DNA from: Myxococcota bacterium
GTDB taxonomy: Bacteria; Myxococcota_A; Polyangia; Polyangiales; Polyangiaceae
Direction of reading: 5' to 3'
Assembly: GCA_963169165.1 (NCBI GenBank)
Contig: CAUJFL010000372.1
Coordinates: 1-49,863 of the forward strand
Length of the DNA stretch: 49,863 nt
Shown here: in pieces, positions 17,093 through 25,787 of the stretch
How the letters are laid out: each line of letters opens with the position of its first letter
Numbering within the stretch: the first letter of the stretch is position 1
Program-made: the position numbers and the translations under genes
The notes under the pieces: model-generated
What the model was told of the DNA's origin: nothing
The model's input: the letters and a program-made list of their open reading frames with translations, nothing else
Databases searched by the model: none

Positions 17093-17390
17093 GGTTCGCG
17101 CCACTGGCGATCAGCCTGCGTTCCCTCGCAGGACGGGCACCAGCCCTCTTTGGACCCCTGCTTTCCGCACCTTTCCGCTCCTCTTCACATGACCGAGGCA
17201 GCCCGAGTCTGACGTAGTCGATCCACGGTATCCACGTCGAGCGGCGTCGTGGCCATGGGTCGTAGGGCGAGCGAAACGACGGCAAAGGATCGATAACGCA
17301 GGAATAGCGGGTCCAGGATGATGGTTCCTCACGTCGCTTCGACGTGGGCCAGCGCCCCGTCAACGGGGGCGAGAGCGACGGTAAGGAGAC
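17093..17390. other. Intergenic region upstream of cdnL
   Basis: About 300 bases with no credible gene; the listed ORFs here read out of context. It holds a short CCTGCG-TTCCCT-CGCAGG hairpin at 17115-17132 without a T run, and two inverted repeats just before cdnL: CACGTCG-CTT-CGACGTG (17330-17346) and CCCCGT-CA-ACGGGG (17355-17368). I see no convincing -35/-10 pair, but the length suggests a regulated promoter and a structured leader. Confidence 0.5.
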
Positions 17391-17900
<510 letters not shown>

Positions 17901-17917
17901 CCGCTCGGCTCACGACT

Positions 17918-17959
17918 CGCGGTCGCTCTCCGTGCCGAGAGCGGCCGCGTGTCATTTTT
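17918..17959 (+). terminator. Terminator of cdnL
   Basis: CGCGGTCGCTCTC-CGTGCC-GAGAGCGGCCGCG gives a 13-pair stem (one G-T), followed after TGTCA by TTTTT. It lies 18 bases after the cdnL stop and overlaps the end of the convergent lipoprotein gene. Confidence 0.75.
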
Positions 17960-18413
17960 GTGGCTCGACCTGCCGACGTTCGATCGGGGGCAGCGTCGAG
18001 AGCACGAGATCGATGCGCCAGCCCCCGTCCTCGAACACGCACGGGATGCCCGCGCGCTCGGTGGCGGGATCGAGCCCGACCACGTCGACGGTCGCGCGCG
18101 CGCCGACCGTTCGCGTCGACCACTCCTGCGGTCGAAACCGAGGGAAATAGTGCGAAGGCGCGATCATTTGCTCGGGGGCGAGGCGCTTGCCGGTCGCGGC
18201 GCTCGCGCGGCGCGCGCGGTCGGAGAGGCTCCGCTGGGCGCTCTTCGACAGCAGCTCGAAGACGGCGCGCGCGGCCTTGGGATCTCCGTGTACGGCCTCG
18301 AGCCGCTCGAGCAGCTCCCGCACCGCGCCCTCGGGGGTGGCGTCGGGGGGCTTGCGCCCGCACGCGACGAGCAGCGGCACGATGAGGAGCAGGCGGCGCA
18401 CTGGATCCTTCAC
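17952..18413 (-). CDS. Small predicted lipoprotein
   Basis: About 153 aa. The track starts at 18470, but GTG 18413 gives MKDPVRRLLLIVPLLVACGRKP, a compact signal peptide with lipobox LVAC, so I prefer it. The mature part has a helical N-terminal half (GAVRELLERLEAVHGDPKAARAVFELL) and a C-terminal beta section ending in WRIDLVLSTLPP, a layout seen in NTF2-like/DUF4878-type lipoproteins, though the match is weak. Function unknown. Its end lies in the cdnL terminator. Confidence 0.72.
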   Translation of the reverse strand: MKDPVRRLLLIVPLLVACGRKPPDATPEGAVRELLERLEAVHGDPKAARAVFELLSKSAQRSLSDRARRASAATGKRLAPEQMIAPSHYFPRFRPQEWSTRTVGARATVDVVGLDPATERAGIPCVFEDGGWRIDLVLSTLPPIERRQVEPQK

Positions 18414-18537
18414 TGCCACGCTTCGCGGCGGCCTGGTAGAGACCTCGACGATGACCAGGGTGTCGCTCACATGGCCGGGCCGCGCTCGGCGCCGGCCCGC
18501 GCCGGCGTCGCTGTCGTCCTACTCCGAGGAGGCGCCC

Positions 18538-19392
18538 GTGTCGCTCGTGCGCGGAGACGGCGCGGCCGTGCTCGGAGCGCTCGCGTCGCTCGGGGCGCAG
18601 GCGACGCTCGTCTACGTCGATCCGCCGTTCTTCACGGGGCGGGTTCATCGCACCAACGCGCGGTCGCGACGCGAGTCGGGTGAGCGTGAGGCGTTCTCCG
18701 ATCAATGGTCCGATCTCGGCGAGTACCTCGAGCACGTGGAGGCGCTGCTCGTCGCCGCGCGGGAGGTGCTCGCGCCCGAGGGCTCGCTCGTGCTGCACAC
18801 CGATCCGCGCGTCGGCCACTATCTCCGCGTGCTCGGCGACGAGGTGTTCGGAGACGGCGCGTTCGTCAGCGAGATCGTCTGGCGGTACCGGCGGTGGCCC
18901 GCCAAGACGCGCAACTTTCAGCGCGTCCACGATCTGTTGCTGCGCTTCGTCCGGGATCCGTCGGCGACGCCGCGCTTTCACCAGCGACACGAGCCGCTCG
19001 CGGCGAGCACCGCGAAGACGTGGGGCGAGGGGCGGCAGCGCGCGCTGATCGTCGACGGCCGCCGCACCCGCTCGACGACGACCGACGAGCCCAGCCCCGG
19101 CGCGCCGCTCGGAGACGTGTGGGAGATCTCGATCGTCGCGCCGAGCGGCCACGAGCGCACCGGCTTCCCCACGCAGAAGCCGCTCGCGCTGCTCGAGCGC
19201 CTCGTCGACACGCTCACCGATCCGGGCGATCTCGTCGTCGATCCGACGATGGGCAGCGGCACGTCGCTGCTCGCCGCGTGGCGGCTCGGGCGTCGCGCGG
19301 TCGGCGTCGATCTCGGCGACGTGGCGCACGAGCTCACGGCGCGCCGCCTCGAGCGCGCGGGGGTGCCCTTCACGAGGGTCGAGTCGACGTGA
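18538..19392 (+). CDS. Beta-class site-specific DNA methyltransferase (orphan)
   Basis: About 284 aa from GTG 18538, which has a strong AGGAGG site five bases upstream; the track frame opens earlier at 18187, over the divergent lipoprotein. Motif IV DPPF is near the N-terminus (28-31) and motif I DPTMGSGTS near the C-terminus (~235), the beta-class order of N6-adenine or N4-cytosine enzymes such as CcrM. FPTQKPLALLERL before motif I is typical. The region between holds the target-recognition part. No restriction enzyme is nearby, so it may be a regulatory orphan. The stop overlaps the next GTG (GTGA), coupling it to a membrane zincin. Confidence 0.9.
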   Translation: MSLVRGDGAAVLGALASLGAQATLVYVDPPFFTGRVHRTNARSRRESGEREAFSDQWSDLGEYLEHVEALLVAAREVLAPEGSLVLHTDPRVGHYLRVLGDEVFGDGAFVSEIVWRYRRWPAKTRNFQRVHDLLLRFVRDPSATPRFHQRHEPLAASTAKTWGEGRQRALIVDGRRTRSTTTDEPSPGAPLGDVWEISIVAPSGHERTGFPTQKPLALLERLVDTLTDPGDLVVDPTMGSGTSLLAAWRLGRRAVGVDLGDVAHELTARRLERAGVPFTRVEST

Positions 19393-20622
19393 CGCTCAGG
19401 CTGCCGTTCTCGCTGCAGCTACCGTCGGGCAAGCGCGCGCGCGTGCTCGCGGTGCCCCCGCGCACGGTCCGCTCGCTCGCCGAGTCGTTCGCCGCGCTCG
19501 TCGACGCGGTCGAGGTCGACGGCGGCGCGGCAGCCCTCCCGCTCGCCGACGCCAACGTGCTCCGCGTCGCGCTCGCGCAGGCCGGGATCGTCGACGAGCC
19601 CCCCGCTCGCGTGACATGTGAAAATTGTGATGAATCATTCGAGGTGCGCCCCTCGCTGGCGGTCGAGCTCGGGCCGTACCTCGACGGTGAGCTCGGAGAC
19701 GACGAGCTCGACGAGCTCGACCACGAGGCTGACGATCCGATCCCGAGGATCTCGACCCCCGGCGGCGACGTGAGCACGGCGCGGCTGCGCGCCGTGACGG
19801 TGGCGGAGCTCGGGCCGCTCCACGCCGCGCTCGAGGCGCCAGCGCTCGAGATCACCGAGGGCGTCGCGCGCGCGCTCGGGGTGGTGGCGCTCGGCGACGA
19901 GCGTGACCCGAGCGTGATCGCGCGTGCGCTCGAGGGCGCCAGCGACGACGCGCTGGGCGAGGTGATCGAGCTGTTCAGCGAGGGGGCGTATCCCGCGCGG
20001 CTCACCGCGCTCGTGAGGTGCCCGTCATGCGACGCGAAGACTCCGGTCGACGCGCCCGCGCTGCGCGAGTTCCCCGCCGAGATCGTGCCGCTGTCCGAGC
20101 TGCCGGTCGCCGAGGGGTATCCTGATCTCGAGGCGTTCGAGGCGCACGCGCGCGCGAGGTTCAAGGAGGTGACGCGGGAGCGCGGACTATACGGCGTCGT
20201 GCTGCTCGTGGAGCACGGCGTCCCGGACTGCGACGCGGGCGGCAACCCGCTGCTCGGCTCGTACGAGCCCGAGGTGCCTGAAGAGGACGGGCTGCCTGGC
20301 TGTCCTCCCACGGTGCGGGTGTTCTCCCGCGCGTTTCGCCGCGCGTTCGCCGATCAGCCCGACGTCGTGCTCGACGAGCTCGACGAGACGGTCGAGCACG
20401 AGCTGGATCATCACCAGGCGTTCCTGGCGGGCGACGACCCCGAGCACGAGCGCGAGCAGGCGACGCTCGTCGACGAGGAGCGCCGTCGGATCGGCGAGCG
20501 AGAGGGGCTGCGTCGCGCCTCCGCGCGGGCGCGCGCGTCGCTCGTCGATCTCCTCGCGCGGGTCTGGCCGTTCCTCGTGATCGTCGCCGCGGTGCTCGCG
20601 TGGCGGCAGTGCAGCCAGTTAG
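19389..20622 (+). CDS. Zinc-ribbon/zincin (minimal metallopeptidase-like) protein with C-terminal TM; 3' end irregular
   Basis: Starts with GTG overlapping the methyltransferase stop. Visible: two CxxC pairs (VTCENC ~79, VRCPSC ~213) that could make zinc ribbons, an acidic linker, a zincin site ETVEHELDHHQAFLAGDDPE (HExxHH, ~338-345) like minimal MMP-type metallopeptidases, a charged stretch and a final hydrophobic segment VWPFLVIVAAVLAW. The CxxC half faintly resembles T4-type baseplate chaperone proteins (weak). No stop occurs in frame where the protein should end: the last plausible codons are CAG TTA, TAG is one base out of frame at 20620-20622, and the frame stays open to 22088. I set the end at that TAG. 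Either there is a late frameshift or the end is non-standard. Confidence 0.7.
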
Positions 20623-21245
20623 CGCGCGCGGACGTAGCGCAGGGTTCGCCGCTGCGCGCCGGTGAGCGGCAGCGCGTAGCTCCAGTCGCCTTCGACGCGC
20701 TCGCCCGGCGCGTCGGGGGGCTCGCCTTGCGCCAGCATCACGAACACCGCGCCGTCGGGCGCGAGGCGACGGCCGACCGCGAGCCACTCGGCAGGCGGGA
20801 GCGTCGCGCGCGAGATCGCCGACGCGAAGGTGCTCGTCGGCTCCAGCGCCTCGGCGCGCGCGCGCATCACGGTGACGTTGGGGAGCCGCAGCGCGCCGAC
20901 CACGGTCCGCAACAGCGCGACTCGCTTCGCCAGCGGCTCCACGAGCGTGACCCGCACGTCGGGCCGGAGCACGGCGACGCCGAGGCCTGGCGCGCCCGCG
21001 CCCGCGCCGACGTCGACCAGCGGGTCCGTGACGTGAGGCGCGACGATGGTCGCGTCCGCGACGAGCAGATCGACCAGCTCGTCGCCCGAGCGCGCGGCGG
21101 TGAGATCGACGCGCTCGTTCCATCTCGCGACCGTCACAGCCCAGTCGGCGAGCGGCTCGGTCGCGCCCGACGCCGTGTGACCGAGCGCGTCGAGCGTCGC
21201 GCGGACTCGCTTGCGCGTGGCGGAGAGATCGGTCGGGAGGCTCAC
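20619..21245 (-). CDS. rsmG: 16S rRNA (guanine-N7) methyltransferase RsmG
   Basis: 208 aa, the usual family length. Family marks: WNERVDLTAARS near residue 42, SAM-binding LVDVGAGAGAPGLGVAVLRPDVRVTLVEP, and KRVALLRTVVGALRLPNVTVMRARAE. It methylates G527 (E. coli numbering) of 16S rRNA at N7. In many bacteria it sits beside mnmG and parAB; here it stands alone, with a convergent metallopeptidase-like gene whose end overlaps the TAA stop. Confidence 0.93.
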   Translation of the reverse strand: MSLPTDLSATRKRVRATLDALGHTASGATEPLADWAVTVARWNERVDLTAARSGDELVDLLVADATIVAPHVTDPLVDVGAGAGAPGLGVAVLRPDVRVTLVEPLAKRVALLRTVVGALRLPNVTVMRARAEALEPTSTFASAISRATLPPAEWLAVGRRLAPDGAVFVMLAQGEPPDAPGERVEGDWSYALPLTGAQRRTLRYVRAR

Positions 21246-21269
21246 GCGCGGACCGGGGCTCGGCTCAGC

Positions 21270-21548
21270 TCAATGCCAGGCGGCCGTGGTCTTCACGGGC
21301 TTGCCGGTGCGGTCGTGCTCCGCGAGCAGCGCCCGCGTCCGGGTCTCGCAGCCGACGCACGACGCGAACTGGCTCCCGTGGTCGCACGACACGATCTTCG
21401 CCGTCACAGGCTCCTCGAACTCGCCGGGATCGAGGTGGCGACCGCAGGCGACGCAGTGGATGTGCGGGGCGTGGTCGTGCTCGTGAGGCTGCTCGCCGCC
21501 CGCCGCGGCCTTTCGCTCGCGCTTCGTCAGGCGCTTCTCTCGCTTCAT
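21270..21548 (-). CDS. Small cysteine/histidine protein, probable zinc-binding
   Basis: 92 aa from ATG 21548, preceded by AGGAAGG; the track's GTG three bases earlier is less well placed. A basic N-terminus (MKREKRLTKRERK) is followed by a His-rich HEHDHAPHIH, then CVACGRHLDPGEF and CDHGSQFASCVGC, two CxxC pairs consistent with one or two zinc sites. Probably cytoplasmic; function unknown. It could be translated from the same transcript as rsmG, 24 bases downstream. Confidence 0.72.
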   Translation of the reverse strand: MKREKRLTKRERKAAAGGEQPHEHDHAPHIHCVACGRHLDPGEFEEPVTAKIVSCDHGSQFASCVGCETRTRALLAEHDRTGKPVKTTAAWH

Positions 21549-21681
21549 CACGCCTTCCTACCCCGACCGTCGTGGTCTTTCACGCGGGTGCGCCGAGGGC
21601 GGAAGGTTGCGGTGACGATGCACGGGTCACGCCCGTTTGTTGACATCCCGCGGCCGCGAGGAAACCATCCGCCCAACTTCC

Positions 21682-22461
21682 GTGCTCCGAGGATCGAAGC
21701 TACGCGTCGAGGTCGCCGGCGAGACGAACGTCGGCAAGAAGCGCGCACACAACGAGGACAATTTCGGCATCCTGTCCGACCACGGCGTCTACGTGGTCGC
21801 CGACGGGATGGGCGGACATGCGTCGGGCGAGGTCGCGTCGCAGCTCGCGATCGACACCGTCAAGGAGTTCTTCGAGGCGACCCACGACGATCCCGAGAAG
21901 ACCTGGCCCTACAAGATGGACCGGTCGAAGGGCTACGAGGAGAACCGCCTCATCACCGCGATCAAGCTCGCGAACCTGCGCATCTTCGAGAAGGCGCAGC
22001 GCGAGTCGAAGTCGCGCGGCATGGGCACGACGCTCGTGTCGATCTTCGCCGTCGAGGACGGCGTGTACACGGCGCACGTCGGCGATAGCCGCTGCTACCG
22101 CGTGCGCGCGGGCAAGATCGAGCAGCTGACCGAGGACCACTCGCTGCTCAACGACTACATCAAGATGAAGCACCTCACGCCCGAGGAGATCGCGAACTTT
22201 CCGCACAAGAACGTGATCGTGCGCGCGCTCGGGATGAAGGAGACCGTCAAGGTCGACACGCGGTTCGAGAGCCCGCAGGCGGGCGACACGTTCCTGCTGT
22301 GCTCCGACGGGCTGTGCGGGCCGGTGACCGACGAGCAGATCCTCGAGGCCGTCGTCGGAGCGCCCGATCTTCAGGCGGCGTCGCGGCGCCTCATCGAGAG
22401 GGCCAACGAGAACGGCGGGCCCGACAACATCACCGCCGTGCTCGCTCGATGGGTCGCGTAG
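21682..22461 (+). CDS. PP2C-family serine/threonine phosphatase
   Basis: About 259 aa. GTG 21682 (VLRGSKLRVEVAGETNVG) is preferred over the track's TTG at 21637, because TTGACA at 21640-21645 looks like a -35 box, which would leave a very short leader. PP2C motifs are all present: HNEDNF, VVADGMGGHASGE, GMGTTLVS, HVGDSRCYR, LTEDHSL, LLCSDGL and the terminal PDNITAV, with the metal-binding Asp residues intact. It dephosphorylates Ser/Thr, typically opposing Hanks-type kinases. No membrane segment. It overlaps the next lipoprotein gene by 13 bases. Confidence 0.94.
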   Translation: MLRGSKLRVEVAGETNVGKKRAHNEDNFGILSDHGVYVVADGMGGHASGEVASQLAIDTVKEFFEATHDDPEKTWPYKMDRSKGYEENRLITAIKLANLRIFEKAQRESKSRGMGTTLVSIFAVEDGVYTAHVGDSRCYRVRAGKIEQLTEDHSLLNDYIKMKHLTPEEIANFPHKNVIVRALGMKETVKVDTRFESPQAGDTFLLCSDGLCGPVTDEQILEAVVGAPDLQAASRRLIERANENGGPDNITAVLARWVA

Positions 22462-23129
22462 TCGTCGCGCTCGCGCTCACCACGCTCGCGCTCGCGAGCG
22501 CGTGTGGCGCGAGGAGCGGAACCCCGGACGACGAGCCCGCGCCGACGCTGCTGTCGCCCGCGGTGGCGGCTGGAGGAGGCGCGGCGGCGAAGGCGGGCGC
22601 CGGGGGGAGCACGTCCGCTGCAGGGACGGCGGGCGGTCCAGCGAAGGCAGGCGGAAGCGGGAGCGCGGGGAGCAAGACCTCTCACCCGTGCGGCGACTGC
22701 GTCGCGAGCTTCGGCTCGACCGGGTGCGTGAGCCAGCTCGCGCTGTGCCAGCAGACCCCCGCGTGCCTCGCGCTCCACGCCTGCATGGTGAACAACGGCT
22801 GCCTCGACGCGCCCGAGCCGCTCGCGTGCGCGGCGGCGCTTTGTCCGTCGTTCATCACGGCCAGCTCCGCCTGGACGCCGTACGCGCTGTGTGGCGCGTG
22901 CTTGCCCGCGTGCATCAAGGAGTGCGCGGGCGGCGGGGTCGCGTGCGCGAAATCGGTGTGCGCGCACGACCTGTGTCAAACGGGCGCGTCGCTCGACGCC
23001 TCGTGTGATCCTTGCGTGCTCGACACGTGCAAGCTGCGACCACAGTGCTGCGATCCCGCCTCCAGCGTCGGCTGGGACCTCACCTGCACGCAGATCGCGC
23101 ACAAGCTCTGCGGCGCGTGCCTCGAGTGA
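22449..23129 (+). CDS. Cysteine-rich lipoprotein
   Basis: 226 aa. ATG 22449 lies inside the end of the phosphatase gene. The signal peptide ends in lipobox ASAC; then a Gly/Ala/Ser-rich flexible linker (~25-75) and a ~150-residue domain with more than 20 cysteines (for example CGDC, CLDAPEPLACAAALC, CDPCVLDTCKLRPQCC). This type of disulfide-rich surface lipoprotein is common in myxobacteria and usually has no assigned function. Coupling to PP2C suggests co-expression only. It ends 3 bases before the convergent GYF/GAF gene. Confidence 0.85.
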   Translation: MGRVVVALALTTLALASACGARSGTPDDEPAPTLLSPAVAAGGGAAAKAGAGGSTSAAGTAGGPAKAGGSGSAGSKTSHPCGDCVASFGSTGCVSQLALCQQTPACLALHACMVNNGCLDAPEPLACAAALCPSFITASSAWTPYALCGACLPACIKECAGGGVACAKSVCAHDLCQTGASLDASCDPCVLDTCKLRPQCCDPASSVGWDLTCTQIAHKLCGACLE

Positions 23130-23132
23130 GCT

Positions 23133-23819
23133 CTACGCGCGGCGGAACGCGCGCTCCACGCGGGCGACGAGCGCGGCGCAGACGTCGGTGACGACGCCGA
23201 CGTCGGACACGCGGAACTCGCGGTCGTTGCGCCCGAGCTCGACCGTCGCGATCAGCCTGCCGTCCCAGCGGACGGGCGCCATCAGCACCCCGCGCGCGGA
23301 GCCTCCGCCGACGCGCGCGGCGACCACCCGGTGCGCGACGGACGCGCCGGGCGCGCCGATCAACGTGCGGCCGCGGTGCGCGTAGACCAGCGACGGATCC
23401 CGCCGACTCAAGCACAAACCGAGCGTCGCCTCCGCCGGGAGCCCTCGCGTCGCCGAGGCCATGAAACCGACGTACGGCTCGCGGTCGCGGTACAGCACCG
23501 CCGCGTCGGCGTGGGTCCATCGCGCCGCGAGATCGAGCGCGAACAGGCACGCCTCACCGAAGTCGCTCGCGTCATCGATCGCCTCGAGCGACGGGCGCGA
23601 CGTCTCGCGCAGCGCGGCCGTCTCTCGGAGCTGCTCGATCGGGCGCCAGTCGCGCCACCCGGGCTGCGCGACGTACGTGCCCGCCGGGATCTTCTCGTGA
23701 GCGAGCCCGCGGAGCAGCTGGTCCGTCGAGACGGGCCCGACCACGAGCCTGCCGCTCGCGAGGAGCCAGGCGGGTGGGGCCTTCGGGCTGGGACGCGGGA
23801 CGACGTTCGTTCGGATCAT
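23133..23819 (-). CDS. GYF-like plus GAF-domain protein
   Basis: 228 aa from ATG 23819, with a GAGAGG-like site upstream; the longer track frame to 24191 is antisense to the sigma-like gene. Residues ~15-65 (AWLLASGRLVVGPVSTDQLLRGLA...GWRDWRPIEQL) fit a GYF_2-type domain, which binds peptides. Residues ~80-225 fit a GAF domain (FGEACLFALDLAARW to VARVERAF), a small-molecule sensor. No output domain is present, so it is likely a cytoplasmic adaptor. Divergent from the sigma-like gene across ~100 bases. Confidence 0.75.
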   Translation of the reverse strand: MIRTNVVPRPSPKAPPAWLLASGRLVVGPVSTDQLLRGLAHEKIPAGTYVAQPGWRDWRPIEQLRETAALRETSRPSLEAIDDASDFGEACLFALDLAARWTHADAAVLYRDREPYVGFMASATRGLPAEATLGLCLSRRDPSLVYAHRGRTLIGAPGASVAHRVVAARVGGGSARGVLMAPVRWDGRLIATVELGRNDREFRVSDVGVVTDVCAALVARVERAFRRA

Positions 23820-23925
23820 CTCTGCACCTCTCGCCGAATCGTCGCGTGCGCGCGCTCGGTCGGGCAATTTTCGGGGTGTGATCACGGGTTGACCCGGCAG
23901 AGACAAACCTGGGATCGTGGCGGTG

Positions 23926-24813
23926 ATGATCCGTGAGGTCAGCGCGTCCCGCGACGCAGACGAGCCGCTGCTCGAGGTGGCGTACCTCGCCGAATTCTCG
24001 TCAACGCCAGTCGACAAGGACGCGGTGCTCGAGGTCGAGGGCGTGCGCCGACGCGCGGGCGACCTGCGCGCGCTCGCGATCCACGATCTGGCGACGCGCG
24101 TCACCGAGCACAAGCTGCTGCGCCGCGCCGATGACACCGCCAGGCTCGCCGCGCTCAGGTTCGTCGAGCGGCGGCTGGTCGAGGGCGACAAGATCGCGCA
24201 GTACGGTCGAGAGGGCGCGTTCGTGGGGTTCTTGAAGCGGGTGCTTCACAACCTGCTGCTCGATTGGCTGCGATCGCCGACCGCGCGCGCAGAGCTGCGC
24301 CGCGCAGAGCACGATCCCTCGCACGCGCTGCCCGACGAGATCGACGAGATGCCCCTGCCCGGCGAGCTCGCCGAGCGCGCGCGCCTGATGATGAAGAACC
24401 ACGCGCTGGCGATCCGGGCGCTGCGCGAGCTGCCGCCGGGGCGCGGCGTCCCGCTGCGTCTGTCCTTGTGGCCGGCGTACGAGCACGACGACGAGGACGT
24501 GACGGCGTTCGGCGATTTCGCGCGGTGCCACGAGACCGCCGGCAGCCAGACCGACGCGCGCGCGTGCGACTCGGGCCGGCGCTGCGATCTGCCGGACGCC
24601 GCCTGGCGCGAGGCTCACGCCGCCGAGCTCGACGCCCAGAAGCGCGCGGAGCCCTCGGGGCTCTCCCGCCGCGTCATCGCCGAGCTGCTCCGCGTCGGCG
24701 TCGGCAAGGCGATCGACAAGCGCGAGGGCGCGATCTGCGAGAGGATCAGCAAAGGTCGGCTGATGTTGCTCGACGCGCTCCGTCGTACCGGCGTGGAGGA
24801 CGTCGCATCATGA
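23926..24813 (+). CDS. Atypical sigma-factor-like protein
   Basis: About 295 aa; start choice among GTG 23917, GTG 23923 and ATG 23926 is uncertain. Residues ~70-120 (AALRFVERRLVEGDKIAQYGREGAFVGFLKRVLHNLLLDWLRS) look like sigma-70 region 2. The C-terminal LSRRVIAELLRVGVGKAIDKREGAICERISKGRLMLLDALRR may be a degenerate region 4. The middle ~110 residues, with an acidic and Cys-containing insert (ACDSGRRCDLPD), are not typical of ECF sigmas. It would direct RNAP to special promoters, but this is inferred from weak similarity. Its stop overlaps the next ATG (ATGA), and that partner may be a regulator. Confidence 0.6.
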   Translation: MIREVSASRDADEPLLEVAYLAEFSSTPVDKDAVLEVEGVRRRAGDLRALAIHDLATRVTEHKLLRRADDTARLAALRFVERRLVEGDKIAQYGREGAFVGFLKRVLHNLLLDWLRSPTARAELRRAEHDPSHALPDEIDEMPLPGELAERARLMMKNHALAIRALRELPPGRGVPLRLSLWPAYEHDDEDVTAFGDFARCHETAGSQTDARACDSGRRCDLPDAAWREAHAAELDAQKRAEPSGLSRRVIAELLRVGVGKAIDKREGAICERISKGRLMLLDALRRTGVEDVAS

Positions 24814-25781
24814 ACCGAAAGGCCGAGATCGTGGCGCGGGCGCGCGCCATCGCGAAGACGACGGACACCCTGTCACCCGCCGACGTGTGGGCGCTGGGCC
24901 GCCTGCTGCGGGTCGCCGAGGGCGACGCCGAGACCGACGAAGAGGCCGCGCTCGCAGAAGAAGCCTCCGCGCTCGCGACGACGCTGCTCGCGCGTGGACG
25001 AGCGGCGCTCGAGTGGCCTCACGGCGAGGCGCTGCTCTCGCACCTCTCCGATCCTCGAGGCGCGTTCGAGCCTGCGGCCGACGAGGTCGATCGCCTCGGC
25101 GCGTGGTCCGCGGTGACGCTGCGCGCGGAGCCCTCGTCCGACGCGGCGGCGCGGGCGCGTGACACCGGGCGCGAGCTCGCGGTCGCGGTCGCGTCCACGC
25201 CGTTCGAGGCGGCGCTGGTGCCGCTCGCCGAGGCCGTGTCTCGGCGGATCGCCGCCGAGGGCGTCGTGGTCGACGCAGAGCCCGTCTCGCTCGCGCTCAC
25301 CGAGCTCCTCGGCGAGGCGCTGACGCGCGCGCTCGGCGGTGAGCCGCTGTTCGCGCCGCGCGCTCGGCTCGACGAGGCCGACGTCGCGGCGCTCGCGTCG
25401 ATCCTCGCGCGCGCGCTCGGCAAGGTGTCATTCGCGGTCCCCGCCGAGCTGTTCGACGTCGCGATCCCTGCGGCCCGTCGCGAATCGGCCCTGACGCTCC
25501 ACGAGGCGGCGCCGCGCGCGCCCGAGCAGACGGTCGTCGTCTTCGGTAGCGTCGAGGTCACCGTCGGCGCGACGGAGCTTCGGGTGGTCGTTCCGCAGGG
25601 CGGCCCGCGAGAGGCGCCGGCCCTCGTCTGCATCGAGCGCGGTCAGCCCGGCGAGCCGTGTTCGTCGAGGGGCGGCGCGACGTCGCGCGAGACCGTGTTC
25701 ACGCTGCCCGCGCGTCGCCGAGAGCTCGACGGCTTCGCGCTGGTGATCGGCGAGCGGTTCGCGTTCTTGCGGAGGGCGTGA
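24810..25781 (+). CDS. Uncharacterised protein coupled to the sigma-like gene
   Basis: 323 aa from ATG 24810. No signal peptide or membrane span. The first ~220 residues are helical and Ala/Glu-rich, starting MNRKAEIVARARAIAKTTDTLSPADVWALGRLLRVAEGD; the last ~90 look like a beta domain (EQTVVVFGSVEVTVGATELRVVV...ALVCIERG...ETVFTLPARRRELDGFALVIGERFAFL). No family recognised. The ATGA overlap with the sigma-like gene suggests the two proteins work in fixed ratio, perhaps as sigma and modulator; that is inference. Confidence 0.7.
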   Translation: MNRKAEIVARARAIAKTTDTLSPADVWALGRLLRVAEGDAETDEEAALAEEASALATTLLARGRAALEWPHGEALLSHLSDPRGAFEPAADEVDRLGAWSAVTLRAEPSSDAAARARDTGRELAVAVASTPFEAALVPLAEAVSRRIAAEGVVVDAEPVSLALTELLGEALTRALGGEPLFAPRARLDEADVAALASILARALGKVSFAVPAELFDVAIPAARRESALTLHEAAPRAPEQTVVVFGSVEVTVGATELRVVVPQGGPREAPALVCIERGQPGEPCSSRGGATSRETVFTLPARRRELDGFALVIGERFAFLRRA

Positions 25782-25787
25782 GCCGCG

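Noticed and set aside
17111-17332. 73-aa minus ORF (and 119-aa ORF 17055-17414) in the gap before cdnL
   Set aside because: No RBS, no recognisable sequence, and overlaps the cdnL leader and the end of the Ppx/GppA gene.
21637-21681. TTG start for the PP2C gene
   Set aside because: TTGACA here looks like a promoter box, and conserved sequence starts only after the GTG at 21682.
18705-22088. 1127-aa plus-strand ORF
   Set aside because: Only the 19389-20622 part is coding; the rest is antisense to rsmG and out of frame with the PP2C gene.
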